Source: Cryobacterium breve (lineage in GTDB: Bacteria > Actinomycetota > Actinomycetes > Actinomycetales > Microbacteriaceae). From it: a stretch of 64,000 nucleotides of DNA. The notes beneath the pieces were generated by a model. It was not told where the DNA came from, did no database searches, and was given only the letters and a program-made list of their open reading frames with translations. This document shows positions 1 through 9,325 of the stretch, one piece after another (within the stretch, counting starts at the first letter, position 1; each line of letters starts with the position of its first letter). A program made the position numbers and the translations under genes. Location of the stretch: NCBI RefSeq assembly GCF_027594785.1, contig NZ_CP075584.1, positions 248,001-312,000 on the forward strand, given 5' to 3'.

Positions 1-576
1 GGGCTGCTGCTGAAACTGATCTTCTCGGTCTGGTTCAAGGTCCTGCCCGTCGCGGGACGGGCGACGACCGGCTCGGAACTGCAAATGCAGTTCCTGCCGA
101 ACAAGACCGGCATCTACACGATCGACGCGATCATGACGGGCAACCCCGCCGTGCTGATGGACGTGCTCGCCCACGCCGTGCTCCCGGCGATCGCCCTCGG
201 CCTCCTCACCGCCGGTGTCTTCCTCCGCCTCGTGCGCACCAACGTCATCGGCACCCTCGGCACCGACTACGTGGATGCTGCCAGGTCGCGGGGGGTGAGC
301 GAGTTCCGGCTGGTCTCCAAGCACGCATACCGACCGGCCCTGATCCCGATCATCACCGTGATCGGCCTCCAGATCGCCCTGCTCCTCGGCGGTGCCGTGC
401 TCACCGAGACAACCTTCGAATGGAAGGGGCTCGGCTTCATGCTCTCCGAATTCCTCAAGGCACGTGACTTCGTCGCCGTGCAGGGCATCGTCGCCCTGCT
501 CGCCGTCATCGTGGCGCTCTCCAACTTCATCGTGGATATCATCGCCGCGATCATCGACCCGAGGGTGAGGTACTGA
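1..576 (+). CDS. Peptide/nickel-type ABC transporter permease (DppB/OppB family), 5' truncated by window edge
   Basis: The reading frame is open from base 1, so the N-terminus lies outside the window. The visible part has several hydrophobic membrane segments and the permease coupling region (YVDAARSRGVSEFRLVSKHA, then a run ending GGAVLTETTFEWKGLG) that contacts the ATPase in DppB/OppB proteins. The gene ends two bases before the DppC-type permease, so the two form one operon with the ATPases downstream. The substrate-binding protein is presumably upstream, outside the window. The family is clear, but the substrate (peptide, nickel or another solute) cannot be told from the permease alone. 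Confidence 0.9.
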   Translation, partial: GLLLKLIFSVWFKVLPVAGRATTGSELQMQFLPNKTGIYTIDAIMTGNPAVLMDVLAHAVLPAIALGLLTAGVFLRLVRTNVIGTLGTDYVDAARSRGVSEFRLVSKHAYRPALIPIITVIGLQIALLLGGAVLTETTFEWKGLGFMLSEFLKARDFVAVQGIVALLAVIVALSNFIVDIIAAIIDPRVRY

Positions 577-578
577 CC

Positions 579-1694
579 GTGAGCCACGCACCGGACACCA
601 CTATCGCCCCCGCCACCAGGGGCGGCCTCGCCGCCCTCTGGAACCGGCTCCCCGTCGTGCACCAGGTGAAGCAGAGCGTGGGCCTGCAACGCGGGATGCT
701 CGTCACCGGCCTCGTCATCACCGGACTGTTCGTGCTCACGGCCGTCTTCGCCCCGGTGGTCGCTCCGTACGGCTTCAGCCAGCTGCGCGACGCGAACGGC
801 CCGTTCGGCGCCCAGGTGCCCCCGGGCGGCGCGCACATCCTCGGAACCACCGTCGGCGGCTACGACGTGCTCTCCCGCGTGCTCTGGGGCGCCCAGACCG
901 CGCTGTTCGTGATCGTGGTCGCGGTGCTGCTGTCGATCTTCGCCGGCGTGTTCCTCGGTCTCGTCTCCGGCTATTTCGGCGGCTGGCTCGACCGCATCCT
1001 CGTCGTCGTCTGTGACGCCGTCTATGCGTTCCCCTCGCTGCTGCTCGCGATCGTGATGTCGATCGTGATCTCCGGAGGAAAGTCCGACCTGGTCGGTGGC
1101 GTCTTCGCCGCGGCGATCTCGATCACCGTCGTGTTCATCCCGCAGTACTTCCGCGTGATCCGCGCGGAGACCGTGCGGATCAAGGCGGAGGCGTACGTCG
1201 AGTCCGCCCGGGTACTCGGCGCGAGCAACGGTCGGATCATGTTCCGGCACGTGCTCCGGAACGCGACTCGTACCCTGCCGCTCATCTTCACCCTGAACTC
1301 CTCAGAGGCGATCCTGACTCTCGCCGGGCTCGGCTTCCTCGGTTTCGGCATCGAACCGAGCGCAGCGGCAGAGTGGGGCTACGACCTGAACAAGGCGCTC
1401 TCGGATGTCACGAGCGGAATCTGGTGGACCTCGCTGTTCCCCGGGCTCGCGATCGTGCTCGTCGTGCTCGGCATCACCCTCGTCGGCGAGAGCCTCAACG
1501 ACCTCGCAGACCCCCGCCTCCGCGGTCGCCGCTCGGTCGGCAAGGTCGTGTCGGTCGTCGCCGCGACCTCCGTCGTACCCGGCGGCACGCTCACGGGCGG
1601 CCCCGGCGGTCTCGACGGCCTCGAAGGCGGCGCCGATGGCATCGACGCCGACATAGACAGCTTCACCGACGAAGGATTCGAGGACCGGTCATGA
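579..1694 (+). CDS. Peptide-type ABC transporter permease (DppC/OppC family)
   Basis: 371 residues with a GTG start. It has an N-terminal membrane segment, an extracytoplasmic stretch typical of DppC (PYGFSQLRDANGPFG ... HILGTTVGGYDVLSRVLWG) and a core of membrane helices around the coupling motif (EAYVESARVLGASNGRIMFRH). The last ~45 residues are an unusual Gly/Asp-rich tail (GGPGGLDGLEGGADGIDADID) beyond the normal end of the family. It is probably disordered. The stop overlaps the ATG of the ATPase gene (ATGA), indicating translational coupling. It pairs with the upstream DppB-like permease to form the membrane channel. Confidence 0.93.
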   Translation: MSHAPDTTIAPATRGGLAALWNRLPVVHQVKQSVGLQRGMLVTGLVITGLFVLTAVFAPVVAPYGFSQLRDANGPFGAQVPPGGAHILGTTVGGYDVLSRVLWGAQTALFVIVVAVLLSIFAGVFLGLVSGYFGGWLDRILVVVCDAVYAFPSLLLAIVMSIVISGGKSDLVGGVFAAAISITVVFIPQYFRVIRAETVRIKAEAYVESARVLGASNGRIMFRHVLRNATRTLPLIFTLNSSEAILTLAGLGFLGFGIEPSAAAEWGYDLNKALSDVTSGIWWTSLFPGLAIVLVVLGITLVGESLNDLADPRLRGRRSVGKVVSVVAATSVVPGGTLTGGPGGLDGLEGGADGIDADIDSFTDEGFEDRS

Positions 1695-3442
1695 CCGAGG
1701 TATTCACGACCGCCCCCGAGCCCGCCGGCAGCGTGCCCGGCACCGCGCGCAGGCTCCGACGTGCTGAGCATCACCGATCTCACGGTGACATTCGCGACCG
1801 ATGCCGGCGCCGTGCACGCCGTCGCCGGGGTCAGCCTCCGGGTCGCGCCCGGCGAGGTGCTCGCGATCGTCGGCGAGAGCGGAAGCGGGAAGACCGTGAC
1901 GGCCAAGACGATCCTCGGCCTGCTTCCCGAGACCGCGACGTCGTCGGGTGCGGTGTTCCTCAGCAGCAAGGACGGCTCGAGCACGAACAACGTGATCTCC
2001 GTCGGCAAGCAGAAGCTCCGCCAGGCTCCGCGGCACCGACGTCTCGATGGTGTTCCAGGAACCGTCCACCGCACTCAATCCCGTCTACACCGTCGGCTGG
2101 CAGATCATGGAGGGCATCCGCGCCCACGGCGAGTTCAGCCGGGCCGAGGCGAAGAAGAAGGCCGTCGAGATCCTCGGCAGGGTCGGCATCCCCGACCCCG
2201 AGATCCGTGTGAACTACTTCCCGCACCAGTTCTCCGGAGGCCAGAAGCAGCGGGTCGTCATCGCCATGGCCCTCGTGTTCGACCCCGGCCTGATCGTCGC
2301 CGACGAGCCGACCACCGCGCTCGACGTGACCGTCCAGGCCGAGATCCTCGACCTGCTCCGTCGCTGCCGCGACGACTTCGGCACGGCGATCGTGCTGATC
2401 ACCCACAACATGGGCGTCGTCGCCGACCTCGCAGACCGGGTCGCGGTGATGTACCAGGGCAAGGTCGTCGAAGAAGCGGATGCCCGCACCCTGTTCGCGT
2501 CCCCGCAGAACGCCTACACGAAGAAGCTGCTCGCCGCCGTGCCGCACCTCGGCCAGGGAGTCGTGCACGCCGCCGACCGGGCGACCGCACGGAAGCCCGG
2601 CTGGGCCGTCGAGACGCCCGTCGTCGTCGCCAAGGACCTGAGGATCGAGTATCCGGGACGGCTGGGCCGCGGAGGTTTCACCGCCGTCGACGGCGTCAGC
2701 TTCAGCATCCGCCCTGGCGAAGTGCTCGGGCTCGTCGGAGAGAGCGGAAGCGGCAAGACCACGATCGGCCGCGCCATCGCCGGCCTGACCCGGGTGACGG
2801 ACGGCTCCCTGACCGTGCACGGCCATCAGATGAACGGTTTCAAGGAGCGCGCCTTCAAGAAGCTCCGCAGCGACATCGGCTTCGTCTTCCAGGACCCGGC
2901 ATCGAGCTTCAACCCGCTGCTGACCATTGCCGACTGCGTCGCTGAGCCCCTCATCGTGCACGGCCGGGCGAAGAACCCGGCGGCGGCACGGGCCAGGGTC
3001 GACGAGCTGCTCGAGGCTGTCCAGCTCCCGCGCAGTTACGGCGATCGGTACCCGCACGAGCTGAGCGGCGGCCAGCGGCAGCGCGCGAGCCTGGCGAGGG
3101 CACTCGCCCTCGAACCCAGCCTGCTGATCGCCGACGAGCCCACCTCGGCGCTCGACGTCTCCGTTCAGGCCCGCGTCCTGGAACTCTTCGCGGAGCCTCC
3201 AGCGTGAATTCGGTTTCGCGGCTCTCTTCATCAGCCATGACCTCGCCGTCGTGGATATCCTCGCCGACCGCATCGCGGTGCTGTACCACGGCAAGCTCGT
3301 CGAGGAGGGCACGAGCGCTGAGGTGCTCGGCGACCCGAAGGATCCGTACACGCAGCGCCTGCTCGCCTCGCTGCCCGTTCCGGACCCGGTGGAACAGGCC
3401 GAACGCCGTGAGAAGTTGCGGGAGCTTCGTACGGCAGGATAG
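1691..3442 (+). pseudogene. Double-domain ABC transporter ATPase (DppD-DppF fusion type), three frameshifts as sequenced
   Basis: Begins ATG at 1691, overlapping the permease stop. The protein is spread over three frames: 1691-~1752, ~1753-~2025, ~2026-~3197, then to TAG at 3442. Removing one base at each of CAGGCTC (1750-1756), CAGGCTC (2022-2028) and GAGCCTC (3193-3199) gives one 582-residue frame with no gap in homology. It has two nucleotide-binding domains. Each carries Walker A GESGSGKT, a signature (FSGGQKQR; LSGGQRQR), Walker B LIVADEP/LLIADEP and the oligopeptide-family C-terminal segment (MYQGKVVEEA; LYHGKLVEEG). Such fused DppDF proteins are common in Actinobacteria. The three errors share one sequence context, so sequencing error is more likely than real decay. 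Confidence 0.88.
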
Positions 3443-3447
3443 AAAGC

Positions 3448-4291
3448 ATGACTCGCGGCGCGGCATGGACCTTTCCCATCGCGATGGATGACCTTTCGGC
3501 CTCGTATCCGGCCCACGGAGCGAGCGACTCCTTCGCGGCCCTGCGCGGGATCACCCTGAGGGTCAACCCCGGCGAGGTGCTCGGCGTGCTCGGCGAAAGC
3601 GGTTCAGGCAAGAGCACCCTCGCCCGGGTGCTCTCCGGGAGCGGGGGATCGGCGGGCAGCACGGACGTTCGGCCGGAGATCATCGGCGGCGAGGCGACCG
3701 TGCTCGGCCTGCGGCTGCGTGGCATCAGTCGCCGGAAGCTCGCCAGGCTGACCCTCGAGGTCGGCATGCTGGCCCAGGACGCCGGCCAGACGCTTCCGGC
3801 AACGCTCAACGTCGGCGAACTCGTCGCGGAGCCCGTGCTCGAGCGCGACGCCCGGTACCAGCCCGCTGCCCTCAGTGCGCTCGTGGCGACCATGGTGGAC
3901 GCCGTGCGCCTGCCGCTCACCGTGCTCACGAAATACCCGTACGAGCTCAGCAGCGGCCAGCGGCAACGCGTCGCACTCGCCCGTTCGCTCGTGCTCGGCC
4001 CTGCCCTCCTGATCGCGGACGAGCCGCTCGCGGGCGTCGACGTCACCGTCCGTGACGCCGTCGTCGACCTGATCGGTGAGCTCCAGCGCGAGCGAGCCTT
4101 CGCGGCCGTCGTGATCAGGCTCCGACCTCGCCGTGCTCCGACGGGTGGCCGACCGGATCGCCGTGATGCACCAGGGTGTTCTCGTCGGCCTCGGCACGAT
4201 CGACGAGGTCTTTGCCGACCCGTGGCATCCCTACGTCGCAGACCTGGCGGCGGCACTCACCAAGGACGGACACCATGACAGCGATTCCTGA
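3448..4291 (+). pseudogene. Third ABC transporter ATPase of the peptide-uptake operon, one frameshift as sequenced
   Basis: ATG at 3448, five bases after the previous stop. It shows Walker A (GESGSGKS), signature LSSGQRQRVALARSL, Walker B LLIADEPLAGVDV and, after a shift, the D-loop/H-region continuation SSDLAVLRRVADRIAVMHQG. The break is CAGGCTC at 4116-4122. Deleting one G joins both parts into a 280-residue protein ending at TGA 4291. The operon already encodes two ATPase domains in one protein, so a third domain is surplus. It may energise a different transporter or replace one of the two. The end overlaps the next gene by 17 bases. Confidence 0.82.
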
Positions 4292-5297
4292 GCCGGCCCA
4301 GCACGAGGCCGCCCAGCACGAGGCCGTTCTCGCCGGAACGGTCACCGCCGTCCCGGCCGGGCGACGGCCACCGGGCGGGCCGATTGCGATCCTCCCGCAC
4401 CCCGCAGACACCGCGAGCTGGGCCGTGCAGGCGGCCGGGGGAGTCCTCGAACCGCTTTCGAGCGCGACCCGCGGGCTGATCTGGCTCTCCTACGGCCGGG
4501 CGGACGAGCTGAGTGCCGCCCTCGACGACAATCCGGGCATCGGCTGGGTCCAGCTGCCCTGGGCCGGCGTCGACGCGTTCAGCGACCTCCTGGGCGAACA
4601 GGACCGCCCCGGCCTGCTCTGGACGAGCGCAAAGGGCGCATACGCCCAGCCCGTCGCCGAGCACGCCTTCACCCTCACCCTCGCGCTGCTGCGGGTGCTG
4701 CCCAAGCGCGCGCGGGCCCACAGCTGGAGCACGCTGCCGGAGGGACGGTCCCTCTACGGGCGCCATGTCGTGATCATCGGCGCAGGAGGCATCGCCCTCG
4801 AACTCATCCGGCTGCTCGAACCATTCGGAACGACGGTGACGGTCGTTCGGCGTTCCACCGAGCCTGTGGCCGGGGCGGCGCGGACGGTCCAGACGAGCGC
4901 TCTGCACGAGGTCCTCCCCGATGCCGACGTCGTCGTGCTCGCCGCCGCCCTCACCGCGGACACCCGGCACCTGATCGGCGCCCCCGAGCTCGCGCTGATG
5001 AACCGGAACGCCAACCTCGTCAACGTCGGTCGCGGTCCGCTCATCGACACCGATGCCCTCGTCGCGGCCCTCGCCGCGGGGAGCATCGCCGGCGCAGCGC
5101 TCGACGTCACCGAACCGGAACCGCTGCCCGACGGGCATCCGCTCTGGACGGAGCCGCGCTGCCTGATCACGCCGCACTCCGCAGACACGCCCGAGATGAC
5201 CGCACCGCTCCTCGCCGAACGGATCCGGCTCAACGTACAAGCCTTCCTCGGTGACGGCCGTTTCGTCGGCGTGGTCGACCCGCAGCGCGGGTACTGA
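4275..5297 (+). CDS. D-isomer-specific 2-hydroxyacid dehydrogenase family protein
   Basis: 340 residues from ATG 4275, overlapping the ATPase gene. The C-terminal half is the NAD(P)-binding domain with the nucleotide loop GAGGIALELIRLL. The catalytic triad of the family is present: Arg in NVGRGPLID (~residue 252), Glu in VTEPEPLP (~280) and His in TPHSADTP (~299). It probably interconverts a 2-keto acid and a D-2-hydroxy acid in the cytoplasm. Translational coupling to an ABC importer suggests that it acts on an imported compound, but the substrate cannot be read from the sequence. The N-terminal 30 residues include the short repeat QHEAAQHEA, which may be an extension, so a later start is possible. 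Confidence 0.9.
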   Translation: MTAIPEPAQHEAAQHEAVLAGTVTAVPAGRRPPGGPIAILPHPADTASWAVQAAGGVLEPLSSATRGLIWLSYGRADELSAALDDNPGIGWVQLPWAGVDAFSDLLGEQDRPGLLWTSAKGAYAQPVAEHAFTLTLALLRVLPKRARAHSWSTLPEGRSLYGRHVVIIGAGGIALELIRLLEPFGTTVTVVRRSTEPVAGAARTVQTSALHEVLPDADVVVLAAALTADTRHLIGAPELALMNRNANLVNVGRGPLIDTDALVAALAAGSIAGAALDVTEPEPLPDGHPLWTEPRCLITPHSADTPEMTAPLLAERIRLNVQAFLGDGRFVGVVDPQRGY

Positions 5298-5428
5298 GCC
5301 GGTGTCGAACCGGTGCCGAACCGCCACCGAACCGCCGAGAGGCGACCGCCTCGCGGCCTCGATTTGGCGAACGGCCGATTCTTGGTAAAGTAATAACGCT
5401 GTTCAAGCGGAAACGCTGTTCCAGCTTT

Positions 5429-5501
5429 TCCTCGATAGCTCAATTGGCAGAGCATCGCACTGTTAATGCGACGGTTCTTGGTTCGAGTCCAAGTCGGGGA
5501 G
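5429..5501 (+). tRNA. tRNA-Asn (GTT)
   Basis: The cloverleaf is complete. The acceptor stem TCCTCGA pairs with TCGGGGA (one T-G pair), the D-loop AGCTCAATTGGCAGAGC and T-arm GGTTCGAGTCC are standard, and the anticodon loop CTGTTAA gives anticodon GTT. The discriminator base is G, and the CCA is not encoded. Confidence 0.97.
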
Positions 5502-5503
5502 CG

Positions 5504-5539
5504 AAAGGCCACTCAGGGCTCCACCCCGGGTGGCCTTTT
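5504..5539 (+). terminator. Rho-independent terminator after tRNA-Asn
   Basis: The 9-bp stem AAAGGCCAC / GTGGCCTTT surrounds a ~17-base loop and is followed by TTTTC. It sits three bases after the tRNA end. Confidence 0.8.
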
Positions 5540-5597
5540 CTATTTCTCTTGCATTCTGTTTTCTCATTTCGTCTGGAAGTTCTGGAAAGGCGACACC

Positions 5598-6474
5598 GTG
5601 GAGTTCTGGCCTCTCGCAGCCGGCGTGCTCGCCGCCGTCGTCGTCGTCATGCTCGTGCTCTGGCTCGTCACGGCGGTTCGCCTTCGCCGGATCATCTTCG
5701 ACCGCACGGCGGCCGAGCGGATGCGTATCGACCTCGAACTGTTCCTCGCTGAGCAGAACGGACGCCTCGGGATCATCCGGGAGCTTCAGGACGGCGCGGT
5801 GCTGAACGTCGCCAGGCTGATCACCCAGGCAGAGGGCGCCCGGTACACGGCGGAGAACGACCCCGCGAGCGCGGTCCGGGTCGCGACCGCCCTGGTCGAG
5901 GACGGCAGGGTCGCCCTCGCCGACATGCGCAGGGTGCTCACGATCGTGCGCGAAGGTGAAGCCGTCGACACGCCCCAGCCGGGGCTCCAGTCTGCGCGGA
6001 ACCTGTTCCGGGTGATGCGCGACGCCGGCCTCGAGGTGAGCTTCGCCGAATCCGGTGACCGCTTCCCACTCAAGCCGGGCGCCGAACTCGCGATCTTCCG
6101 GATCCTGCAGGGCGCACTCGCCAACGCCCTCACCCACGGCGGTCGCGGCACGGCGGCGAACGTCTCCTTCGCCTGGACCAGGGACGGCATGCAGGCTCCT
6201 CGTCGACGACGACGGCATCCGCGCGGCCGCACGCCGGGTGAGCTCCGACCCCGACGAGATCGCGGCGCGCACCCGGTACACGATCGACGACGACCTGCAC
6301 GCGCTCAGCGAGAGCGTGTCCGGCGCGGGCATCACCCAGATGCGCGAGCGCGCAGCGCTCTTCGGCGGCACCTTCACGGCGGGCACCGTCCCCGGAGTCG
6401 GCTTCTCCGTGTCAGCGGTCTTCCCGTCCCTGCGCTACCACAACGGTGTGCACGGCGTGAACCTCTCCCGGTAG
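5598..6474 (+). pseudogene. Histidine-kinase-like membrane protein (HisKA_3/HATPase type) lacking the phospho-accepting His; one frameshift as sequenced
   Basis: Start chosen at GTG 5598 behind GGAAAGG, because an earlier in-frame ATG lies inside the tRNA. One N-terminal membrane helix (~residues 5-27) is followed by a dimerisation region, RELQDGAVLNVARLITQAEGA, and an HATPase domain with an N-box (RILQGALANALTHGG) and the end ERAALFGGTFTAGTVPGVGF. In HisKA_3 kinases the motif is RELHD, with His as the phosphorylation site. Here it is Gln64. The frame breaks at CAGGCTC 6192-6198, and removing one G restores 291 residues. No response regulator is adjacent. It is probably a non-phosphorylating ATP-binding signalling protein rather than a working kinase. 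Confidence 0.75.
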
Positions 6475-6478
6475 CGGG

Positions 6479-7345
6479 ATGAGTGCCCAGGTCCCTGCCG
6501 ACGACTCCGACTCCGACGCTGCCGACTCCGACGCTGCCGGGGATGCCGCAGCCCAGGAGCTCGCCGCCCGGGCACTCGACCGCGTCGCGACGCGCGAGGG
6601 CATCGCCGTCGGCGTCGCGACGGCCGCATACGGGCTCTCCTTCGGCGCTCTCTCCGTCGCGTCCGGCCTCACGCTCTGGCAGACGGCGTTCCTCAGCCTG
6701 GTGATGTTCTCCGGAGGTTCCCAGTTCGCCCTGATCGGCGTGCTCGCGGCTGGCGGGGTCGCCGCCGGGCCGTCGGCGATCGCCGGCGCAGCCTTGCTCG
6801 GCACCCGGAACGGCCTCTACGGCATTCGTACCGCGCCCATCGTCGGCCGCGGCTGGCTGCGCCGGTTCGCGGCCGCGTGGATCACCATCGACGAATCGAC
6901 GGCCGTCGCACTCGCCCAGCCGACGGCCCGGTCGAGCCGCCGCGGATTCTGGGTGACGGGCCTTATCGTGTTCGCCGGCTGGAACCTCACGACCTTCGTC
7001 GGCGGCCTGATCGGCAACACCCTCGGCGACACCCGCTCGTACGGCCTCGATGCCGCGGCCGCGGCCGTCTTCGTCGGCCTGCTCTGGCCGCGCCTGAGGC
7101 GACGGCAGGCCCTCGTCGTCGCGGTGGCCGCCTTCGTCGTAGCCACGGCCCTGACGCCCGTTCTCGCGCCGGGGCTGCCCGTGCTCGCAGCAGCGCTCGT
7201 CGCGGTCGTCGTCGGCTGGTTCAACTGGGCGGGCGAGCGCTCCGTCACAGAGCCCGGCACAGAAGCAGGCACAGAGCCCGGCACAGAAGCAGGCGCAGAG
7301 CCCGGCACAGAGCCTGGAACTTCACCGCGGGGGAGTGGCCGGTGA
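6479..7345 (+). CDS. azlC: AzlC family branched-chain amino acid permease, large subunit
   Basis: 288 residues, starting five bases after the kinase-like gene. It has the AzlC signature region (AYGLSFGALSVASG, VMFSGGSQFALIGVLAAGG, GAALLGTRNGLYG) and several membrane helices. Together with AzlD it forms a two-subunit exporter of branched-chain amino acids or their analogues (LIV-E family). The last ~30 residues are a low-complexity Thr-Glu-Pro/Ala-Gly repeat encoded by six 12-bp units, which looks like a recent repeat expansion. The stop overlaps the azlD start (GTGA). Confidence 0.92.
   Translation: MSAQVPADDSDSDAADSDAAGDAAAQELAARALDRVATREGIAVGVATAAYGLSFGALSVASGLTLWQTAFLSLVMFSGGSQFALIGVLAAGGVAAGPSAIAGAALLGTRNGLYGIRTAPIVGRGWLRRFAAAWITIDESTAVALAQPTARSSRRGFWVTGLIVFAGWNLTTFVGGLIGNTLGDTRSYGLDAAAAAVFVGLLWPRLRRRQALVVAVAAFVVATALTPVLAPGLPVLAAALVAVVVGWFNWAGERSVTEPGTEAGTEPGTEAGAEPGTEPGTSPRGSGR
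7246..7317 (+). repeat. Six 12-bp tandem repeats in the azlC 3' end
   Basis: Six 12-base units alternate between CACAGAGCCCGG-like and CACAGAAGCAGG-like forms and encode (T/A)EPG / TEAG. It is an in-frame microsatellite-like expansion of the AzlC tail. Copy number can vary without a frameshift. Confidence 0.9.
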
Positions 7346-7647
7346 CCCTCTGGCAGATCGTGATCGCGGCATCCATCGCCTGTGTGCTGCTCAAGATCGC
7401 CGGCTACCTCGTGCCGGCCGCGGTGCTGAGAAAGCCGGCCCCGGCGAGAATCAGCGAACTCGTGACCGTCGCCCTGCTCGCGGCCCTGATCGCGGTGCAG
7501 ACGCTCGGCTCGGGGACAGGAGTGACCCTCGACGCCCGGGTGCCCGCCGTCCTCGTCGCGGTCGTCCTGTTCGCCCTGCGGGTGCCGTTCATCGTCGTCG
7601 TGATCGCGGCCGCACTCGTAGCCGCAGGCATCCGCGCCCTTTTCTGA
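7342..7647 (+). CDS. azlD: AzlD family branched-chain amino acid permease, small subunit
   Basis: 101 residues from GTG 7342, overlapping the azlC stop by four bases. It is a small, very hydrophobic protein with three to four membrane helices (VIAASIACVLLKIAGYLVP; VPAVLVAVVLFALRVPFIVVVIAAALVAAG). Its size, position and helix layout match AzlD, the partner needed by AzlC. Confidence 0.9.
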   Translation: MTLWQIVIAASIACVLLKIAGYLVPAAVLRKPAPARISELVTVALLAALIAVQTLGSGTGVTLDARVPAVLVAVVLFALRVPFIVVVIAAALVAAGIRALF

Positions 7648-7649
7648 CC

Positions 7650-8216
7650 CTATTCGTCGAGGTTGTCGACTCCCGGCATCCAGGCGAGGCCCGGACCGCC
7701 CCAGCCGCGCTTGCGGGTGACCTTCGTGGCGATCTTCGCGTAGAAGTGCTCGAGGCGGTCCACATACACCGTGCCGTCGAGGTGGTCGTATTCATGCTGG
7801 AAAATTCGGGCGAGCCAGCCGTCTGCGTGGATTTCGAACGGCTTCTGGTCGAGGTCCACGGCGCGGAGGATCGCCCGCGGGGAACGGAGCAGCGGGAATC
7901 GCTCGCCCGGGTACGAGAGGCACCCCTCGACGTCCTCGTCCTCATCCGCCTCTCCGGCAGGGACTGGAGTGATCCAGAGCTCGGGGTTGATCGCGACGCC
8001 GCGCCACTGCCGGTTGTCGTCGTCGAGGTAGCCGTAGGTGAACAGGCGCAGCGGGATGCCGACCTGCGGGCCGGCTAGGCCGACCCCGGGGGCCGCGTCC
8101 ATCGTCTCGAACATGTCCTGGACGAGATCGCGGAGCTCTTGGTCGAAGGTCTCGACGGGCTTGGCGGGGGTGTGGAGGACGGGGTCCCCGAAAATAACAA
8201 TTGAGCGAACGGCCAT
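7650..8216 (-). CDS. def: Peptide deformylase
   Basis: 188 residues. All three family motifs are present: GVGLAGPQVG (44-53), EGCLS (97-101, with the metal-binding Cys) and HEYDH (141-145, two metal-binding His and the catalytic Glu). It removes the formyl group from the N-terminal Met of new proteins in the cytoplasm. It is convergent with azlD, with two bases between the stop codons. Motif III reads HEYDH (family consensus HExxH) and motif I has GP where many enzymes have AxQ. Both are normal variation. Confidence 0.96.
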   Translation of the reverse strand: MAVRSIVIFGDPVLHTPAKPVETFDQELRDLVQDMFETMDAAPGVGLAGPQVGIPLRLFTYGYLDDDNRQWRGVAINPELWITPVPAGEADEDEDVEGCLSYPGERFPLLRSPRAILRAVDLDQKPFEIHADGWLARIFQHEYDHLDGTVYVDRLEHFYAKIATKVTRKRGWGGPGLAWMPGVDNLDE

Positions 8217-8256
8217 TCAGCAAGGATATCGGGCTGTTCCGTCGTAGGGTCGTTGA

Positions 8257-9183
8257 GTGCACCTCGACCTGATTGACTTCACCGTCGACCTCCCCGTCGA
8301 CCCTCGCCAGGCGATCGGCATACCGCTCGCCCTGATCGGCGGAGTGTTCCTGTCGCTCGGAGCCCAGTTCCAGCACCGGGGCGTGAACAAGGTTGAGGCC
8401 AACACCGTTGCGGTCACGGGAGGGCTCGACCCGCACCAGTTGCTGCTCCTGCTGCGTCGGCCGTCCTGGGTGATCGGCACTCTCATGCTCGGCCTCGCCA
8501 TCGTCTTCCAGCTCTCGAGCCTGGCTTTCGCCCCGATCATCGTGGTGCAGCCCCTCGGTGCCGTCGCCCTCGTGATCACGTCGATCGTCAATGCCCGGGT
8601 GACCAAGACCCCGGTCAACCGGGCCTCGAAGATCGCGATCGCGCTCTGCGTCGGCGGTATCGGACTCTTCGTCACCGTCGCCGCCTTCTTCGCCGTCGAC
8701 AAGCCCGTCACCGACAAGAACCTCATCACCATCCTGATCGTGCTCGGCTGCGTGCTCGTCACCTTCGTTGTCGCGTTCGCGTTGCTGCACACCCAGTTCA
8801 AGGCGATTTTCTACATCACAGGCGCCGGTGTGCTCTATGGCTTCGTCGCGACCCTCGCCAAGGTGATCATCAACCGCACCCAGAACGGCAATTTCGAGTG
8901 GCTCACGCTCACCTGCGTTGCAGGCCTGCTCCTCGCGGCGGCTCTCGGCGCTTACTTCGTGCAGAACGCGTACTCGTCTGGACCGCCCGATCTCGTGATC
9001 GCCGGCCTGACCGTGATCGATCCCCTGGTGGCGGTAGGAATCGGCATCGTCGTCCTCGGCGAGATCGCCCAAGCCCCCGTGTGGGCGGGAGTCGCGTTCG
9101 CAGTCGCAGGCGCCATCGCAATCTGGGGTGTCATTCTGCTGTCTCGGCACCACCCGCAGGCATCCGTTACCGTATCGGAATAG
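8257..9183 (+). CDS. DMT superfamily (NIPA/EamA-like) multi-helix membrane protein
   Basis: 308 residues, GTG start, about nine hydrophobic helices. It begins with a QFQHRGVNKVE segment and has conserved pieces of actinobacterial 'DMT family transporter' proteins (PIIVVQPLGAVALVITSIVNARVTKTPVN; DLVIAGLTVIDPLVAVGIGIVVLGEIAQ). The substrate is unknown. NIPA relatives move Mg2+, but that function cannot be transferred at this distance. It lies upstream of the glycosyltransferase on the same strand with a 142-bp gap, so co-transcription is uncertain. Confidence 0.8.
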   Translation: MHLDLIDFTVDLPVDPRQAIGIPLALIGGVFLSLGAQFQHRGVNKVEANTVAVTGGLDPHQLLLLLRRPSWVIGTLMLGLAIVFQLSSLAFAPIIVVQPLGAVALVITSIVNARVTKTPVNRASKIAIALCVGGIGLFVTVAAFFAVDKPVTDKNLITILIVLGCVLVTFVVAFALLHTQFKAIFYITGAGVLYGFVATLAKVIINRTQNGNFEWLTLTCVAGLLLAAALGAYFVQNAYSSGPPDLVIAGLTVIDPLVAVGIGIVVLGEIAQAPVWAGVAFAVAGAIAIWGVILLSRHHPQASVTVSE

Positions 9184-9325
9184 GGCGCGCCGTCGCCGAG
9201 GTTGGGCGAGAACATGCGGATCTAGAATAGGGTGCTAGGAGATGTCGGCCGCTTTCGTGCCGTCCAAGACCTGAATTACCGCCGGATGACGACCTCCGGC
9301 CCACACACGTTGGGACACCCTCACT

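Noticed and set aside
1691-3442. Programmed ribosomal frameshifting in the ABC ATPase
   Set aside because: Three shifts in one gene, no slippery heptamers, and the same GAGCTS insertion in unrelated genes. Base-calling error fits better.
5466-5597. Earlier ATG for the kinase-like gene
   Set aside because: It lies inside tRNA-Asn and its terminator. GTG 5598 has a proper ribosome site.
7246-7317. CRISPR-like repeat array
   Set aside because: Units are 12 bp, contiguous, in-frame and encode the AzlC tail. There are no spacers.
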